Origin: Candidatus Methanoperedens sp.
GTDB lineage: Archaea > Halobacteriota > Methanosarcinia > Methanosarcinales > Methanoperedenaceae
Direction of reading: 5' to 3'
NCBI GenBank assembly: GCA_028717345.1
Contig: JAQUNZ010000026.1
Location: 1-32,203 of the forward strand
Length of the DNA stretch: 32,203 nucleotides
Within the stretch, counting starts at the first letter, position 1. Each line of letters starts with the position of its first letter. Below are positions 6,670-14,208 of the stretch, piece after piece. Made by a program: the position numbers and the translations under genes. The notes below the pieces were generated by a model. That model saw nothing but the letters and a program-made list of their open reading frames with translations, was not told the origin of the DNA and ran no database searches.

Positions 6670-8478
6670 ATGACCACAGATATCAAAGACGCGAAAAAAC
6701 TCCCAAAATCTCCGGGCGTCTACCTTATGAAAGACATGGAGAATAAGGTCATCTATGTGGGAAAAGCATCATCCCTGAGGGACAGGGTTAGCCAGTATTT
6801 CAGGGAGTCAGACTCGCCTAAAACACGGATGCTAATGCGGAATATCGAAGGACTTGAGTATATCGTCACAGGAACAGAAGTCGAGGCGCTTGTTCTGGAA
6901 TCAAACCTGATAAAAGAGCATGCTCCGCGGTATAATGTGAAACTTCGGGATGATAAGGCGTATCCTTTCATCAAGATAACGAACGAGGAATATCCGCGCA
7001 TCTGCATTGCGCGGCGGCGGGAGCGGGACGGTGCGCAGTACTTCGGTCCTTACCCGGATTCAAGGGCTGTAAGGGAACTTATCAAAATGGCATCAAAGCT
7101 TGGAATAAGAAGATGCAGAAAGAAGCTGCCCTGCCCCGCATGTCTCAATTTTCATATAAAACAATGCGCTGCGCCGTGTGCTGGAAATGTGACAGAAGAG
7201 GCGTACCAGAGCATTATCAAGAACGTATCTGATCTCCTCAAGGGAAAACACAAAGAACTGAGCCAGTCCCTGTCAGAAGAGATGGAAAAGCTGTCGCAAA
7301 TGCAGGAATATGAGAAAGCTGCAGGCAAAAGGGACCTGTTGAATGCTCTTTCGACACTTTCTGAAAAACAGCGCGTGAACGTGCCGGGTCATAAAGATCA
7401 GGACATAATGGCATGCGCGATATCTGGAAACACAGCAAGCCTGCAATTATTCCATATTAGCGATGGAAGACTTCGAGGGCGGGATTCTTTTACACTTTCA
7501 GCAGCAAACAGCGATGAAAATGAGGTTATTTCAAGTTTCATAAAGCAGTACTACCTGGAAGCAGAGCCGCCCCAGGAAATCATTGTTCCCATCGAGCTTC
7601 CTGATGGTTCGATATCGATATGGCTAGCTGAAAAGGGCGTAAAGCTCAAGACACCAAAGAATCCTGTAGAAAAGGGTTTGATGAAACTTGCTATGGAGAA
7701 CACAAACCTGCTGCTTGATATGAATGCGCTCATTAGAAAAAAGGACGCAGCTCTAATGGAATTGCAGAATGCTCTTGACCTTCCTTCTTCACCGTCCGTT
7801 ATTGAGGCTTTTGACATCTCGAACATCAGCGGTACGGATGCCACAGGGTCACTTGTAGTTTTCGTGGATGGGAAACCAGACAAAAAGAACTACAGGCGGT
7901 TTAAGATAAAGACCGTGGGAGGTACGGATGATTTTGCCATGATGGGAGAAGTTGTAGGACGCGCTTATGCGAGGAGGAAAGACGAAGGAAAAAAGATGCC
8001 AGACCTTGTTTTAATTGATGGGGGAAAAGGACAGCTTAGCGCCGCACTTGCAGCAATTGGCAGCCTGGGGCTGTCTCTTGATATGGCGGCGCTTGCCAAG
8101 GAATTCGAGTATATTTTCCTGCCCGGAAGGGAGACGCCCGTCATTCTTCCAGAGGGCTCGCCAGCGCGGAAACTTGTGCAGAGGATACGGGATGAAGCGC
8201 ACAGGTTCGCAGTTGGATATCACAGGAAATTGAGGGGGAAAAGGATCATTGAGTCTGAACTGGATAAGATCGCAGGTATCGGGGTGAAGAAGAAACAGGC
8301 GTTGCTGCGGTATTTTGGGTCTGTGGAGAAGTTGAGGAAGGCTGATGTCGAGGAGATAGGAAAGGTGCCGGGGATCAGGAAAAAGGATGCTGAGGAAGTG
8401 TGGAGGCATTTCAGTAAGAAAGCGAACCAGCCTCATCCTAGCCTGAAAGCTTCAGAAGCCACTTCCACAGTGGCATGA
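6670..8478 (+). CDS. uvrC: Excinuclease ABC subunit C
   Basis: Nuclease of UvrABC nucleotide excision repair, making both incisions around bulky DNA lesions. The 602 aa protein has all domains. The GIY-YIG nuclease is at about 12-95 (PGVYLMKD, VIYVGKASSLRDRV, ALVLESNLIKEHAPRYNVKL). A cysteine cluster is at about 150-170 and a UVR helix hairpin near 200-235. The RNase H-like nuclease is at about 380-530 (IEAFDISNISGTDATGS, then PDLVLIDGGKGQL). A helix-hairpin-helix pair sits near the end (LDKIAGIGVKKKQALLRYF, then VEEIGKVPGIRKKDAEEV). The ATG has no clear Shine-Dalgarno. The last 41 nt overlap the convergent ATPase gene, so the final residues form a tail without obvious function. UvrABC in archaea is generally regarded as acquired from bacteria. 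Confidence 0.97.
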   Translation: MTTDIKDAKKLPKSPGVYLMKDMENKVIYVGKASSLRDRVSQYFRESDSPKTRMLMRNIEGLEYIVTGTEVEALVLESNLIKEHAPRYNVKLRDDKAYPFIKITNEEYPRICIARRRERDGAQYFGPYPDSRAVRELIKMASKLGIRRCRKKLPCPACLNFHIKQCAAPCAGNVTEEAYQSIIKNVSDLLKGKHKELSQSLSEEMEKLSQMQEYEKAAGKRDLLNALSTLSEKQRVNVPGHKDQDIMACAISGNTASLQLFHISDGRLRGRDSFTLSAANSDENEVISSFIKQYYLEAEPPQEIIVPIELPDGSISIWLAEKGVKLKTPKNPVEKGLMKLAMENTNLLLDMNALIRKKDAALMELQNALDLPSSPSVIEAFDISNISGTDATGSLVVFVDGKPDKKNYRRFKIKTVGGTDDFAMMGEVVGRAYARRKDEGKKMPDLVLIDGGKGQLSAALAAIGSLGLSLDMAALAKEFEYIFLPGRETPVILPEGSPARKLVQRIRDEAHRFAVGYHRKLRGKRIIESELDKIAGIGVKKKQALLRYFGSVEKLRKADVEEIGKVPGIRKKDAEEVWRHFSKKANQPHPSLKASEATSTVA

Positions 8479-9706
8479 AAATTATCTTTATCCCATCAAC
8501 GATTTCGACTTTCTCAAAATCCTTAGTAATTATCAGACCGTGATCTAATCCTGAATCCCTGGCACATGCCACAAGCCCGCGAACTTCACGGTCTTTTGTC
8601 TTTTCACTGTTCAATTCATATGCGACCTGGATTATTTCTTTGATCGCAAGCCCCTCACGTATTACGAAATCCGCCTCAAATCCTTCCCTGCTTTTCCAGT
8701 AATGGATATCGTGCTGCTGCGGCATATTTCGTTTCAGTTCCAGGAAGACCGCATTCTCAAACAACCTGCCAGAGTCTATCCTGCCGCTCATGGAGTACAT
8801 GAACCCCGTATCTCCGAGATATGCCTTCCTGGGGTATTGCGTGCGGTCTTTTATTGTATGGGAGAATATACTGGCAAAAAAGAAAAGATACCCTTCCTGC
8901 GAGTATTTTTCAAGGTCAAGCAGACTTTCCTTACCGATCTTGTGACCCAGCCCCTTAAAGAAGTTCAGGCATTTTGACGCTGAAAAATAGGGTGTTTCGA
9001 TTATGTATTTTCCAAATAGTTCTACAGTTGTTATACTGTTGTCCGACATTTCTGCTACGTCAAGTCCTATTATGTCCTTAAAGTATGAGTTCAGGATCCG
9101 TATCTTATCGGTTTTATCTCCTGTCAGCACAACTTCGGGAAATCCGCCATATATGAGATACTCCTCAAGCGCCCGTTCTATCCTGCCTGTTCCAGCAACT
9201 GTGAGTTCGGCTTTGAGCCCTTTGAAACTCAGGAATTCCCTGAAAGATAGCGGATACATTTCATAATGAATCATCCGCCCCCGCAATGGTCTGGACGGGA
9301 TCACAAGCTTCCCGCGGGACGAGCTGACTATCAGGTGCAGCTTTCCTTTTAATAATTCGTGGTTCCTTGCAAGCCATCCCTCCCAATCGTGCACGCCGGT
9401 GATCTCATCAAGCATCAGGAATCCCCTGTCTCCGAACCATTTGACCACATCATCGAGCACGGTTCTATTATCCTTGACCCTGCTGTCCTCAAGGTTGATA
9501 TACGCTGCATTTTCGCCTTCTCTGGCAAGCTCCTGCTGGAGCATTATCAGGATGCTGGATTTTCCCGACCTGCGTATTCCTGTAATGCCGATGATCTTGA
9601 GGCGGGAATTCGATATCAAGCTCCCCAGATCAAGCGCCCGCTTCTTCAGCGACTTTTTCCCGGCGTATGTTTTCCATTCCTCAAATATCATTTCTGATGC
9701 ATTCAT
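8438..9706 (-). CDS. AAA_14/DUF4143-type P-loop ATPase
   Basis: 422 aa member of the widespread archaeal and bacterial family of ATPases with a C-terminal DUF4143 (PD-(D/E)XK-like) domain. Its physiological role is unknown. Walker A is at 43-50 (GIRRSGKS) and Walker B at 96-101 (FLMLDE). A sensor-like LIVSSSRGKL follows, then MYPLSFREFLSFKGL and YLIYGGFPEVVL, both hallmarks of the family. The C-terminal part shows YLGDTGFMYSM, LFENAVFLELKR, and HYWKSREGFEADFVI with IIQVAYEL, the nuclease-like core. Members are patchily distributed and often found at variable loci. That fits its 41-nt overlap into the uvrC 3' end and its position beside decayed sequence. The ATG lies 36 nt from a TATA element overlapped by an inverted repeat. 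Confidence 0.88.
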   Translation of the reverse strand: MNASEMIFEEWKTYAGKKSLKKRALDLGSLISNSRLKIIGITGIRRSGKSSILIMLQQELAREGENAAYINLEDSRVKDNRTVLDDVVKWFGDRGFLMLDEITGVHDWEGWLARNHELLKGKLHLIVSSSRGKLVIPSRPLRGRMIHYEMYPLSFREFLSFKGLKAELTVAGTGRIERALEEYLIYGGFPEVVLTGDKTDKIRILNSYFKDIIGLDVAEMSDNSITTVELFGKYIIETPYFSASKCLNFFKGLGHKIGKESLLDLEKYSQEGYLFFFASIFSHTIKDRTQYPRKAYLGDTGFMYSMSGRIDSGRLFENAVFLELKRNMPQQHDIHYWKSREGFEADFVIREGLAIKEIIQVAYELNSEKTKDREVRGLVACARDSGLDHGLIITKDFEKVEIVDGIKIIFMPLWKWLLKLSG

Positions 9707-9716
9707 TGAAATTCCA

Positions 9717-9748
9717 ATATTGTTTTTGTACAGAACAATATATATAGA
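9717..9748 (-). promoter_or_regulatory. ATPase promoter with overlapping inverted repeat
   Basis: ATATTGTT (9717-9724) and AACAATAT (9734-9741) form a perfect 8-bp-arm inverted repeat with a 9-nt spacer. The right arm runs into a minus-strand TATA-like CTATATATATTG centred near 9742, and the left arm covers the expected transcription start near 9717. The arrangement fits an operator that occludes the promoter. Confidence 0.45.
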
Positions 9749-9894
9749 TTTCTGTTTTTATAAAGAACGATTCACTTCCCTTCTCTTCATGCGGGAGCAG
9801 ACCTGTACGGTGGGATTTTAACCGGGTGGATATAGCGCCATTACATTCATTTATTTTTGATATTTTTTTGTTGTTCTTTCTTTGCTGTGCTTCA

Positions 9895-9940
9895 AGGCAC
9901 GCCGTCACCGACGGTATACCCCGTACGATGTACGAGGCCT
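9895..9940. repeat. Cluster of nested dyads
   Basis: The hairpin CCGTC-ACC-GACGG (9902-9914) is followed by CGTAC-GAT-GTACG (9922-9934). The pair is enclosed by AGGC (9895-9898) and GCCT (9937-9940). The 8-bp palindrome GGTATACC at 9913-9920 joins the two hairpins. The segment is GC-richer than its flanks and can form a three-way junction. No known element is recognised. Confidence 0.45.
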
Positions 9941-10011
9941 GTATATAGTGTTTTTTAAGAATAATAAATTATTTCCTAATATTTGTATGCTTTATGAGAT
10001 GAAATATTTTT

Positions 10012-10049
10012 ATTAAAACCTATTATCTCTTCTTCTAATAGGTTTTAAT
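10012..10049. repeat. 14-bp perfect inverted repeat at the end of the gltX fragment
   Basis: ATTAAAACCTATTA (10012-10025) and TAATAGGTTTTAAT (10036-10049) pair perfectly around a 10-nt pyrimidine loop. The right arm ends on the first base of the gltX-fragment stop codon. It could be a transcript terminator or 3' stabilising hairpin for minus-strand transcription, although no T-run follows on that strand. It could also be a mobile-element end. The intact gltX has no such hairpin. Confidence 0.5.
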
Positions 10050-10336
10050 TACTTATGCGTAAAATAAGCCACTACCTCATCATCTTTAACACTATCAATC
10101 CTCACGAACCCGAACCTCTCGAACTGCACCACCTTATCCACCTCTCTCTCCATCCCGTGCTCTCCTATGCCTGAATATTCGCCATCCGGGGATAACACCC
10201 CGACATTAAGCCCATCCAAAGGGACCCGGTGGATGATCCGCGCCTTCTCTTTCTTCACAAGGTCCTTATCAGTACCGATGAACTTCACCCTACTGAGGCT
10301 GATATCAGTCTCGCCCAGGCGCGGATCGTCCCAGCC
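10049..10336 (-). pseudogene. Decayed gltX 3' fragment with two internal deletions
   Basis: Translating the minus strand gives GWDDPRL, then GETDISLS, then (R)VKFIGTDKDLVKKEKARII and on through VVQFERFGFVRIDSVK to YFTHK and a stop. These are three separated pieces of the intact GluRS encoded at 14920-16620, in the same order and frame, with about 24 and about 90 residues removed between them. The last 79 residues are nearly complete but diverged (for example IIHRVPLDGLNVGV against IIHWAPLDGLKVRV). The frame is open upstream but has no proper start and lacks all catalytic motifs, so it cannot be a synthetase. A GTG at 10288 could allow a 79-residue anticodon-domain-like peptide. Confidence 0.85.
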
Positions 10337-10360
10337 AGTTAATGAAGGAAATAGATGGAA

Positions 10361-10370
10361 AACTAAATAA
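10361..10370 (+). promoter_or_regulatory. TATA-like element for the RHH multidomain gene
   Basis: AACTAAATAA is centred about 31 nt before the ATG at 10398. There is no Shine-Dalgarno, so a leaderless transcript is likely. The element begins about 25 bp beyond the last base homologous to gltX. Confidence 0.4.
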
Positions 10371-10397
10371 GTAATAAATGAGCATTATTATCATAAC

Positions 10398-11870
10398 ATG
10401 ATTCTCAGGAAAAATATCTCATTAAATGAGGATTATTTAAAAAAACTTGACCCCCTGATGCAAAAGCACAATGGCAATCTCAGTGCGGTTATTCGTGAGG
10501 TGATCGACCTTGCAGATGTAGCATTCCAGGATCCGGATTCTGTAAAAAAACTAATTTCAGGATTAAAAAAGGAGCAGAATCTGACGTCATCAACTCTCGT
10601 CTGGGCATTGAAAAATCTGGGGGGCAGGCTTCCTGATGAAGAGACGGTTCATAACATAATTGGCAATGACATTTCATCTCTTTCTGATGTGGAAAGACGC
10701 TTAAATGAACTTGGAAATGAAGTCTATTGGGGAATGTCAATTAAGATCAATCCTGATAATAATATCCAGCCAAAAAGCGCTACATTTTCAATAGATGGAA
10801 AAAACCCTGATGCGAACAGGTATCTGGCTGCTGTTATTGCTTTATTTGTAGCAAAAAAGTTTGGTCTTGGTATTTCAGAGATCCGTTGTATCAATGGATC
10901 TTTAGAAATGAACCTGATAAAAGGTGAAAATAGCTGGATACATAACAAAATCCTGGAGAATTTTGGGCGTATGGATGCGGTTTTTTCTGAATTGCACAAA
11001 AAACCTGATTTCTGGAACGTCCTGATACATCTTTATGCAAAGATGAACTACGATATGTCAGTGATACCAAGACAGCTTTTTGAAGAAATCCAGGGGGCAG
11101 GAATGACATATAAAATCACTAACTGCATTGAGAGGTTTTGTGGTTGTCCCATAAACCAGATTCCTCCTGAAGATTTTCTGGAAAATTTGAAGGTTCTTTA
11201 TAAAACTATGGGCTTCATAGAAGATATCGATATCAATAATGAGTCTATAATAATACATCACAGGTTCTCCAATCCTGATGCTATTGGAAAGCTTGCCAAT
11301 AATTTTATAGAATTATTGCATCTGAATGGACGTACCTACAGCTCCACAGCTGGAGAAAATCTCATAGTCCTTAAGCAACTTCCTGAAATTGGCAAGATCC
11401 TTATTCGAATGGTGGAGGATATTAAAACAAGAGAAGAACCTGTTGCGGATTATTATACAGATCTATTTAACATTTTAAAAATGCTAAAAAATGTACCTTC
11501 AAATGACGAGTTCATAAGATCGCTTGGCACCAGGTTCGGTACTAAAATAATTGAAACTTATAAATATAAAAAAAATATATCTGAATGGGATGCAGGGACA
11601 TTTATAAAGTATTTACAGGATATGAATGATATCCTCAAACAGGAGTCAAAATGGTCAAATGTTAGCGAAAATATCATTTGTGGCAAAATTATGAACTGTC
11701 CTTTAGTAAAAATGGATGCCCAGATCAACAGTAATAATTGTATGTTTATTAAAAGCTTGTACGATATATGGATTTCGAATGCTTTCGGCGAACACATTGA
11801 AAGAGTCCATAATATGTCACAACCATCAGGAAACGAATCTTGTGAAATCTATATTGCATTAAAATCATGA
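10398..11870 (+). CDS. Multidomain protein with N-terminal ribbon-helix-helix, function unknown
   Basis: 490 aa and not confidently recognised. Residues 1-45 look like an RHH DNA-binding domain (LRKNISLNEDYLKKLDPLM, then GNLSAVIREVIDLADVAF). Residues about 60-105 are helical (SSTLVWALKNLGGRLPDEET). The middle includes a cysteine cluster at C243, C248 and C250 (CIERFCGCPI). The C-terminal about 120 residues carry C428, C434, C448 and C482 and end with GNESCEIYIAL. That ending faintly recalls V4R-type small-ligand domains, but this is a guess. There are no membrane segments. The gene sits alone before a membrane histidine kinase and a response regulator, in a cassette bracketed by gltX sequence. 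It may be a transcription regulator that senses a ligand or metal. Base composition is AT-richer than the flanking housekeeping genes. Confidence 0.75.
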   Translation: MILRKNISLNEDYLKKLDPLMQKHNGNLSAVIREVIDLADVAFQDPDSVKKLISGLKKEQNLTSSTLVWALKNLGGRLPDEETVHNIIGNDISSLSDVERRLNELGNEVYWGMSIKINPDNNIQPKSATFSIDGKNPDANRYLAAVIALFVAKKFGLGISEIRCINGSLEMNLIKGENSWIHNKILENFGRMDAVFSELHKKPDFWNVLIHLYAKMNYDMSVIPRQLFEEIQGAGMTYKITNCIERFCGCPINQIPPEDFLENLKVLYKTMGFIEDIDINNESIIIHHRFSNPDAIGKLANNFIELLHLNGRTYSSTAGENLIVLKQLPEIGKILIRMVEDIKTREEPVADYYTDLFNILKMLKNVPSNDEFIRSLGTRFGTKIIETYKYKKNISEWDAGTFIKYLQDMNDILKQESKWSNVSENIICGKIMNCPLVKMDAQINSNNCMFIKSLYDIWISNAFGEHIERVHNMSQPSGNESCEIYIALKS

Positions 11871-11877
11871 TAAGTAA

Positions 11878-11932
11878 AGGTTGGCGAAAAAGAAATCGAA
11901 GTGTTATGGAAGGTAGGAGATGGTGCCAACCT
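11878..11932. repeat. Inverted repeat AGGTTGGC/GCCAACCT in a spacer
   Basis: Perfect 8-bp arms at 11878-11885 and 11925-11932 are separated by 39 nt, just after the RHH gene stop. They could form a terminator-like stem or an operator pair for the following kinase gene. There is no T-run, so the role is open. The remainder of the 157-bp spacer shows nothing recognisable. Confidence 0.3.
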
Positions 11933-12027
11933 CAATACATACTATTGCTGCACAAGAACATAATTACTGTTGAGAAAAACAGTGCTACTGAAATCTATGA
12001 TCGGAATCAACATTGCAGGATAATTGA

Positions 12028-14208
12028 ATGACCAAGATAAAACATGCTCTTCGACTTCTGATAATAATTGTTTCGATCATTATTATCGGGATATTCCTTG
12101 AGCCGTTCAGGAACGTATCACCTTTATTGAAAGATTATTTCGAGGTCACAACAGAACTATTGCCTCTTGTCATGTCTTTTTCGATCTTTGTGACGACATG
12201 GTTCGCATATGATAAGAGCCGGGATGACAATTCATTCTTTCTTGGCGCATCTTTCTTTGTAATGGGGCTTATCCAGTTATTTCAGATGCTTTCCCATCCA
12301 TATATGCCTGATTTTATCACGCCGAATTCTATTGAAAAAGCCACAGCTTTCAGGTTCCTGCTATGGCCAATATCTGTTCTCTTATTTTTTGTGAGTGCAT
12401 ATATTTATCGTGATTCACTTCCCGGGATAATCAGCAAATATGTCATGTTCGCATCTGCAATTATTTTATCTTTAATATCCCTGACACTGGTATTATTTTA
12501 TCCGCAAATATTGCCTGAAGTTCATCCTATTAAAGGCGATATTTCCAATGCATGGATATTAATGGCGTTCATCACGTCGATTTTCATATTATATGCAAGC
12601 TATCTGTACACAAAAAGACTTGAGACGACCAAAGATAAGAATATAATTTGTTTGATATATGGTTTTATAATAATATATTGTAGTTTTTTTGTAGATTTCT
12701 TTTACATATATTCAGGAAATTTGCTTCAAGCCGCTGGTTTCTATTTTGTCTATCTTGCAATGTTCAAATCATCTGTCGAGAAACCCTATGAAAAGCTTGC
12801 TATTGCAGAACACAGGATGCGTTATCTGGCAGAGGAGAAATACAGGAACCTGTTCGATAATGCCAATGATGCCATTGTAATAACCGATACGCAGGACAGG
12901 ATACTTTCATGGAACAAAAGCGCTGAGAGTATTTTTGGATGGACTGCAGAAGAACTGGCAGAAAAAAAGCTCTTTGATGTGGTGGTGCCGCCGCGACTGC
13001 ATACCGAGATCAACAACATTATGAACGATGTTATTTCCGGCAGCAGAACCAGGGGTTTTGATTTTATAAATCTCCATAAGACTGGAAAGGAGATAGATGT
13101 CAGCATGAACATGTCTCCTTTGCTTGATTCTGATAACAAGATTATCGGAATGTCAAGTATCATCAGGGATATAACCCAGAGAAAGCTTGCTGAAGAAGCA
13201 TTACGCAAAAGTGAAGAGCAATTCCGATCCCTCATTGAGAACTCATCAGATATTATCACGATTCTTGGAGAGGCAGGGGTCATTTACTATCTCAGCCCTT
13301 CTATCGAGAGGTCTTTTGGATATAAACCGCAGGAACTGATTGGAAAGAATATTTCGGTATTCATCCATCCGGATGATTTGCCGCAATTTACTGATGTTTT
13401 TATTGAAAAGATCAAGAATCCGAATATAACCTCATCCATCGAGGTACGAGCCAGGCATAAAGATAACTCCTGGCGTATTCTTGAATCCATTGGCAAAATG
13501 CTTCCTCCGGATCTGGCTGTCAAGGGTATTGTTCTTAATTCCCGTGACATAACTGAACGAAAGCAGGCTGAAGAACAGATCCGATCGTCACTCCACGAAA
13601 AAGAAGTGCTATTAAGAGAGGTTCACCACAGGGTCAAGAACAATATGCAGATCATCTCAAGTCTGTTAAGACTTCAGTTGGATTTCAGTAAAGATAAATA
13701 TATTATCGAGATGTTGAATGAGAGCCGTAATAGAATTATTTCGATGTCTCTTATTCATGAAAAACTATATCGATCCAAAGACTTTACAAAGATCGATCTT
13801 AAAGGATATATTGTTGACCTGGTCAATGGTCTGTTCCAATCGTATGGGATCAACATGAATAAGATCGCATTGAAAATAAATGTTGAAGACATTCCGCTGG
13901 GTATTGATTCTGCAATTCCATGCGGATTGATCATTAACGAGCTTGTAACTAACTCGTTAAAACATGCATTTCCAGGGGACAGGAATGGTGAAATCAGGAT
14001 AATTCTTCATTTGAGCCGGAATAACATGATCGAACTTATGGTTGGTGATAACGGGATTGGCATCCCGGAAAATCTTGAAATAAAGAACGTTAAATCACTT
14101 GGTTTGCATCTTGTTACCATGCTGGCAGAAGATCAACTGAATGGGAGTCTGGATATTAATAAAAATAATGGAACTGAATTTACAATTAAATTTAGAGGTG
14201 TGAAATAA
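12028..14208 (+). CDS. MASE3-PAS-PAS histidine kinase (HisKA_2 type)
   Basis: Membrane sensor kinase of 726 aa. Residues about 8-248 contain about seven hydrophobic segments and match the MASE3 sensory domain (SFSIFVTTWFAYDKS, DDNSFFLGASFFVMG, HPYMPDF). Two PAS domains follow, at about 267-385 (YRNLFDNANDAIVITD, ending IIRDITQRK) and about 395-512 (FRSLIENSSDIITILG, ending SRDITERK). The HisKA_2 dimerisation domain has REVHHRVKNNMQIISSLLRL with the phosphoacceptor at H533/H534. HATPase_c is at about 620-726 (INELVTNSLKHAFPG, then VGDNGIGIPE and a C-terminal G-box), so the catalytic motifs look complete. The stop shares its A with the ATG of the response regulator (TAATG), marking them as a cognate pair. 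The signal is unknown. Confidence 0.93.
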   Translation: MTKIKHALRLLIIIVSIIIIGIFLEPFRNVSPLLKDYFEVTTELLPLVMSFSIFVTTWFAYDKSRDDNSFFLGASFFVMGLIQLFQMLSHPYMPDFITPNSIEKATAFRFLLWPISVLLFFVSAYIYRDSLPGIISKYVMFASAIILSLISLTLVLFYPQILPEVHPIKGDISNAWILMAFITSIFILYASYLYTKRLETTKDKNIICLIYGFIIIYCSFFVDFFYIYSGNLLQAAGFYFVYLAMFKSSVEKPYEKLAIAEHRMRYLAEEKYRNLFDNANDAIVITDTQDRILSWNKSAESIFGWTAEELAEKKLFDVVVPPRLHTEINNIMNDVISGSRTRGFDFINLHKTGKEIDVSMNMSPLLDSDNKIIGMSSIIRDITQRKLAEEALRKSEEQFRSLIENSSDIITILGEAGVIYYLSPSIERSFGYKPQELIGKNISVFIHPDDLPQFTDVFIEKIKNPNITSSIEVRARHKDNSWRILESIGKMLPPDLAVKGIVLNSRDITERKQAEEQIRSSLHEKEVLLREVHHRVKNNMQIISSLLRLQLDFSKDKYIIEMLNESRNRIISMSLIHEKLYRSKDFTKIDLKGYIVDLVNGLFQSYGINMNKIALKINVEDIPLGIDSAIPCGLIINELVTNSLKHAFPGDRNGEIRIILHLSRNNMIELMVGDNGIGIPENLEIKNVKSLGLHLVTMLAEDQLNGSLDINKNNGTEFTIKFRGVK

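Larger units (their letters stand above)
9707..10048. other. Non-coding region rich in inverted repeats
   Basis: This 342-bp stretch has no credible gene. It contains the promoter of the leftward ATPase (9717-9748), a T-rich tract at about 9850-9890, a cluster of short dyads at 9895-9940 and a 14-bp perfect inverted repeat at 10012-10049. The mix of dyads beside a gltX fragment suggests a site of past rearrangement. Confidence 0.6.

Noticed and set aside
9681-9908. Minus-strand 75-codon open frame upstream of the ATPase
   Set aside because: It overlaps the ATPase start and promoter, is low-complexity and AT-driven, and has no recognisable domain or ribosome binding site.
11881-11971. Short frame after the RHH gene reading VGEKEIEVLWKVGDGANLN
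   Set aside because: It looks protein-like but has no start codon and no recognised homologue; there is not enough support for calling a gene remnant.
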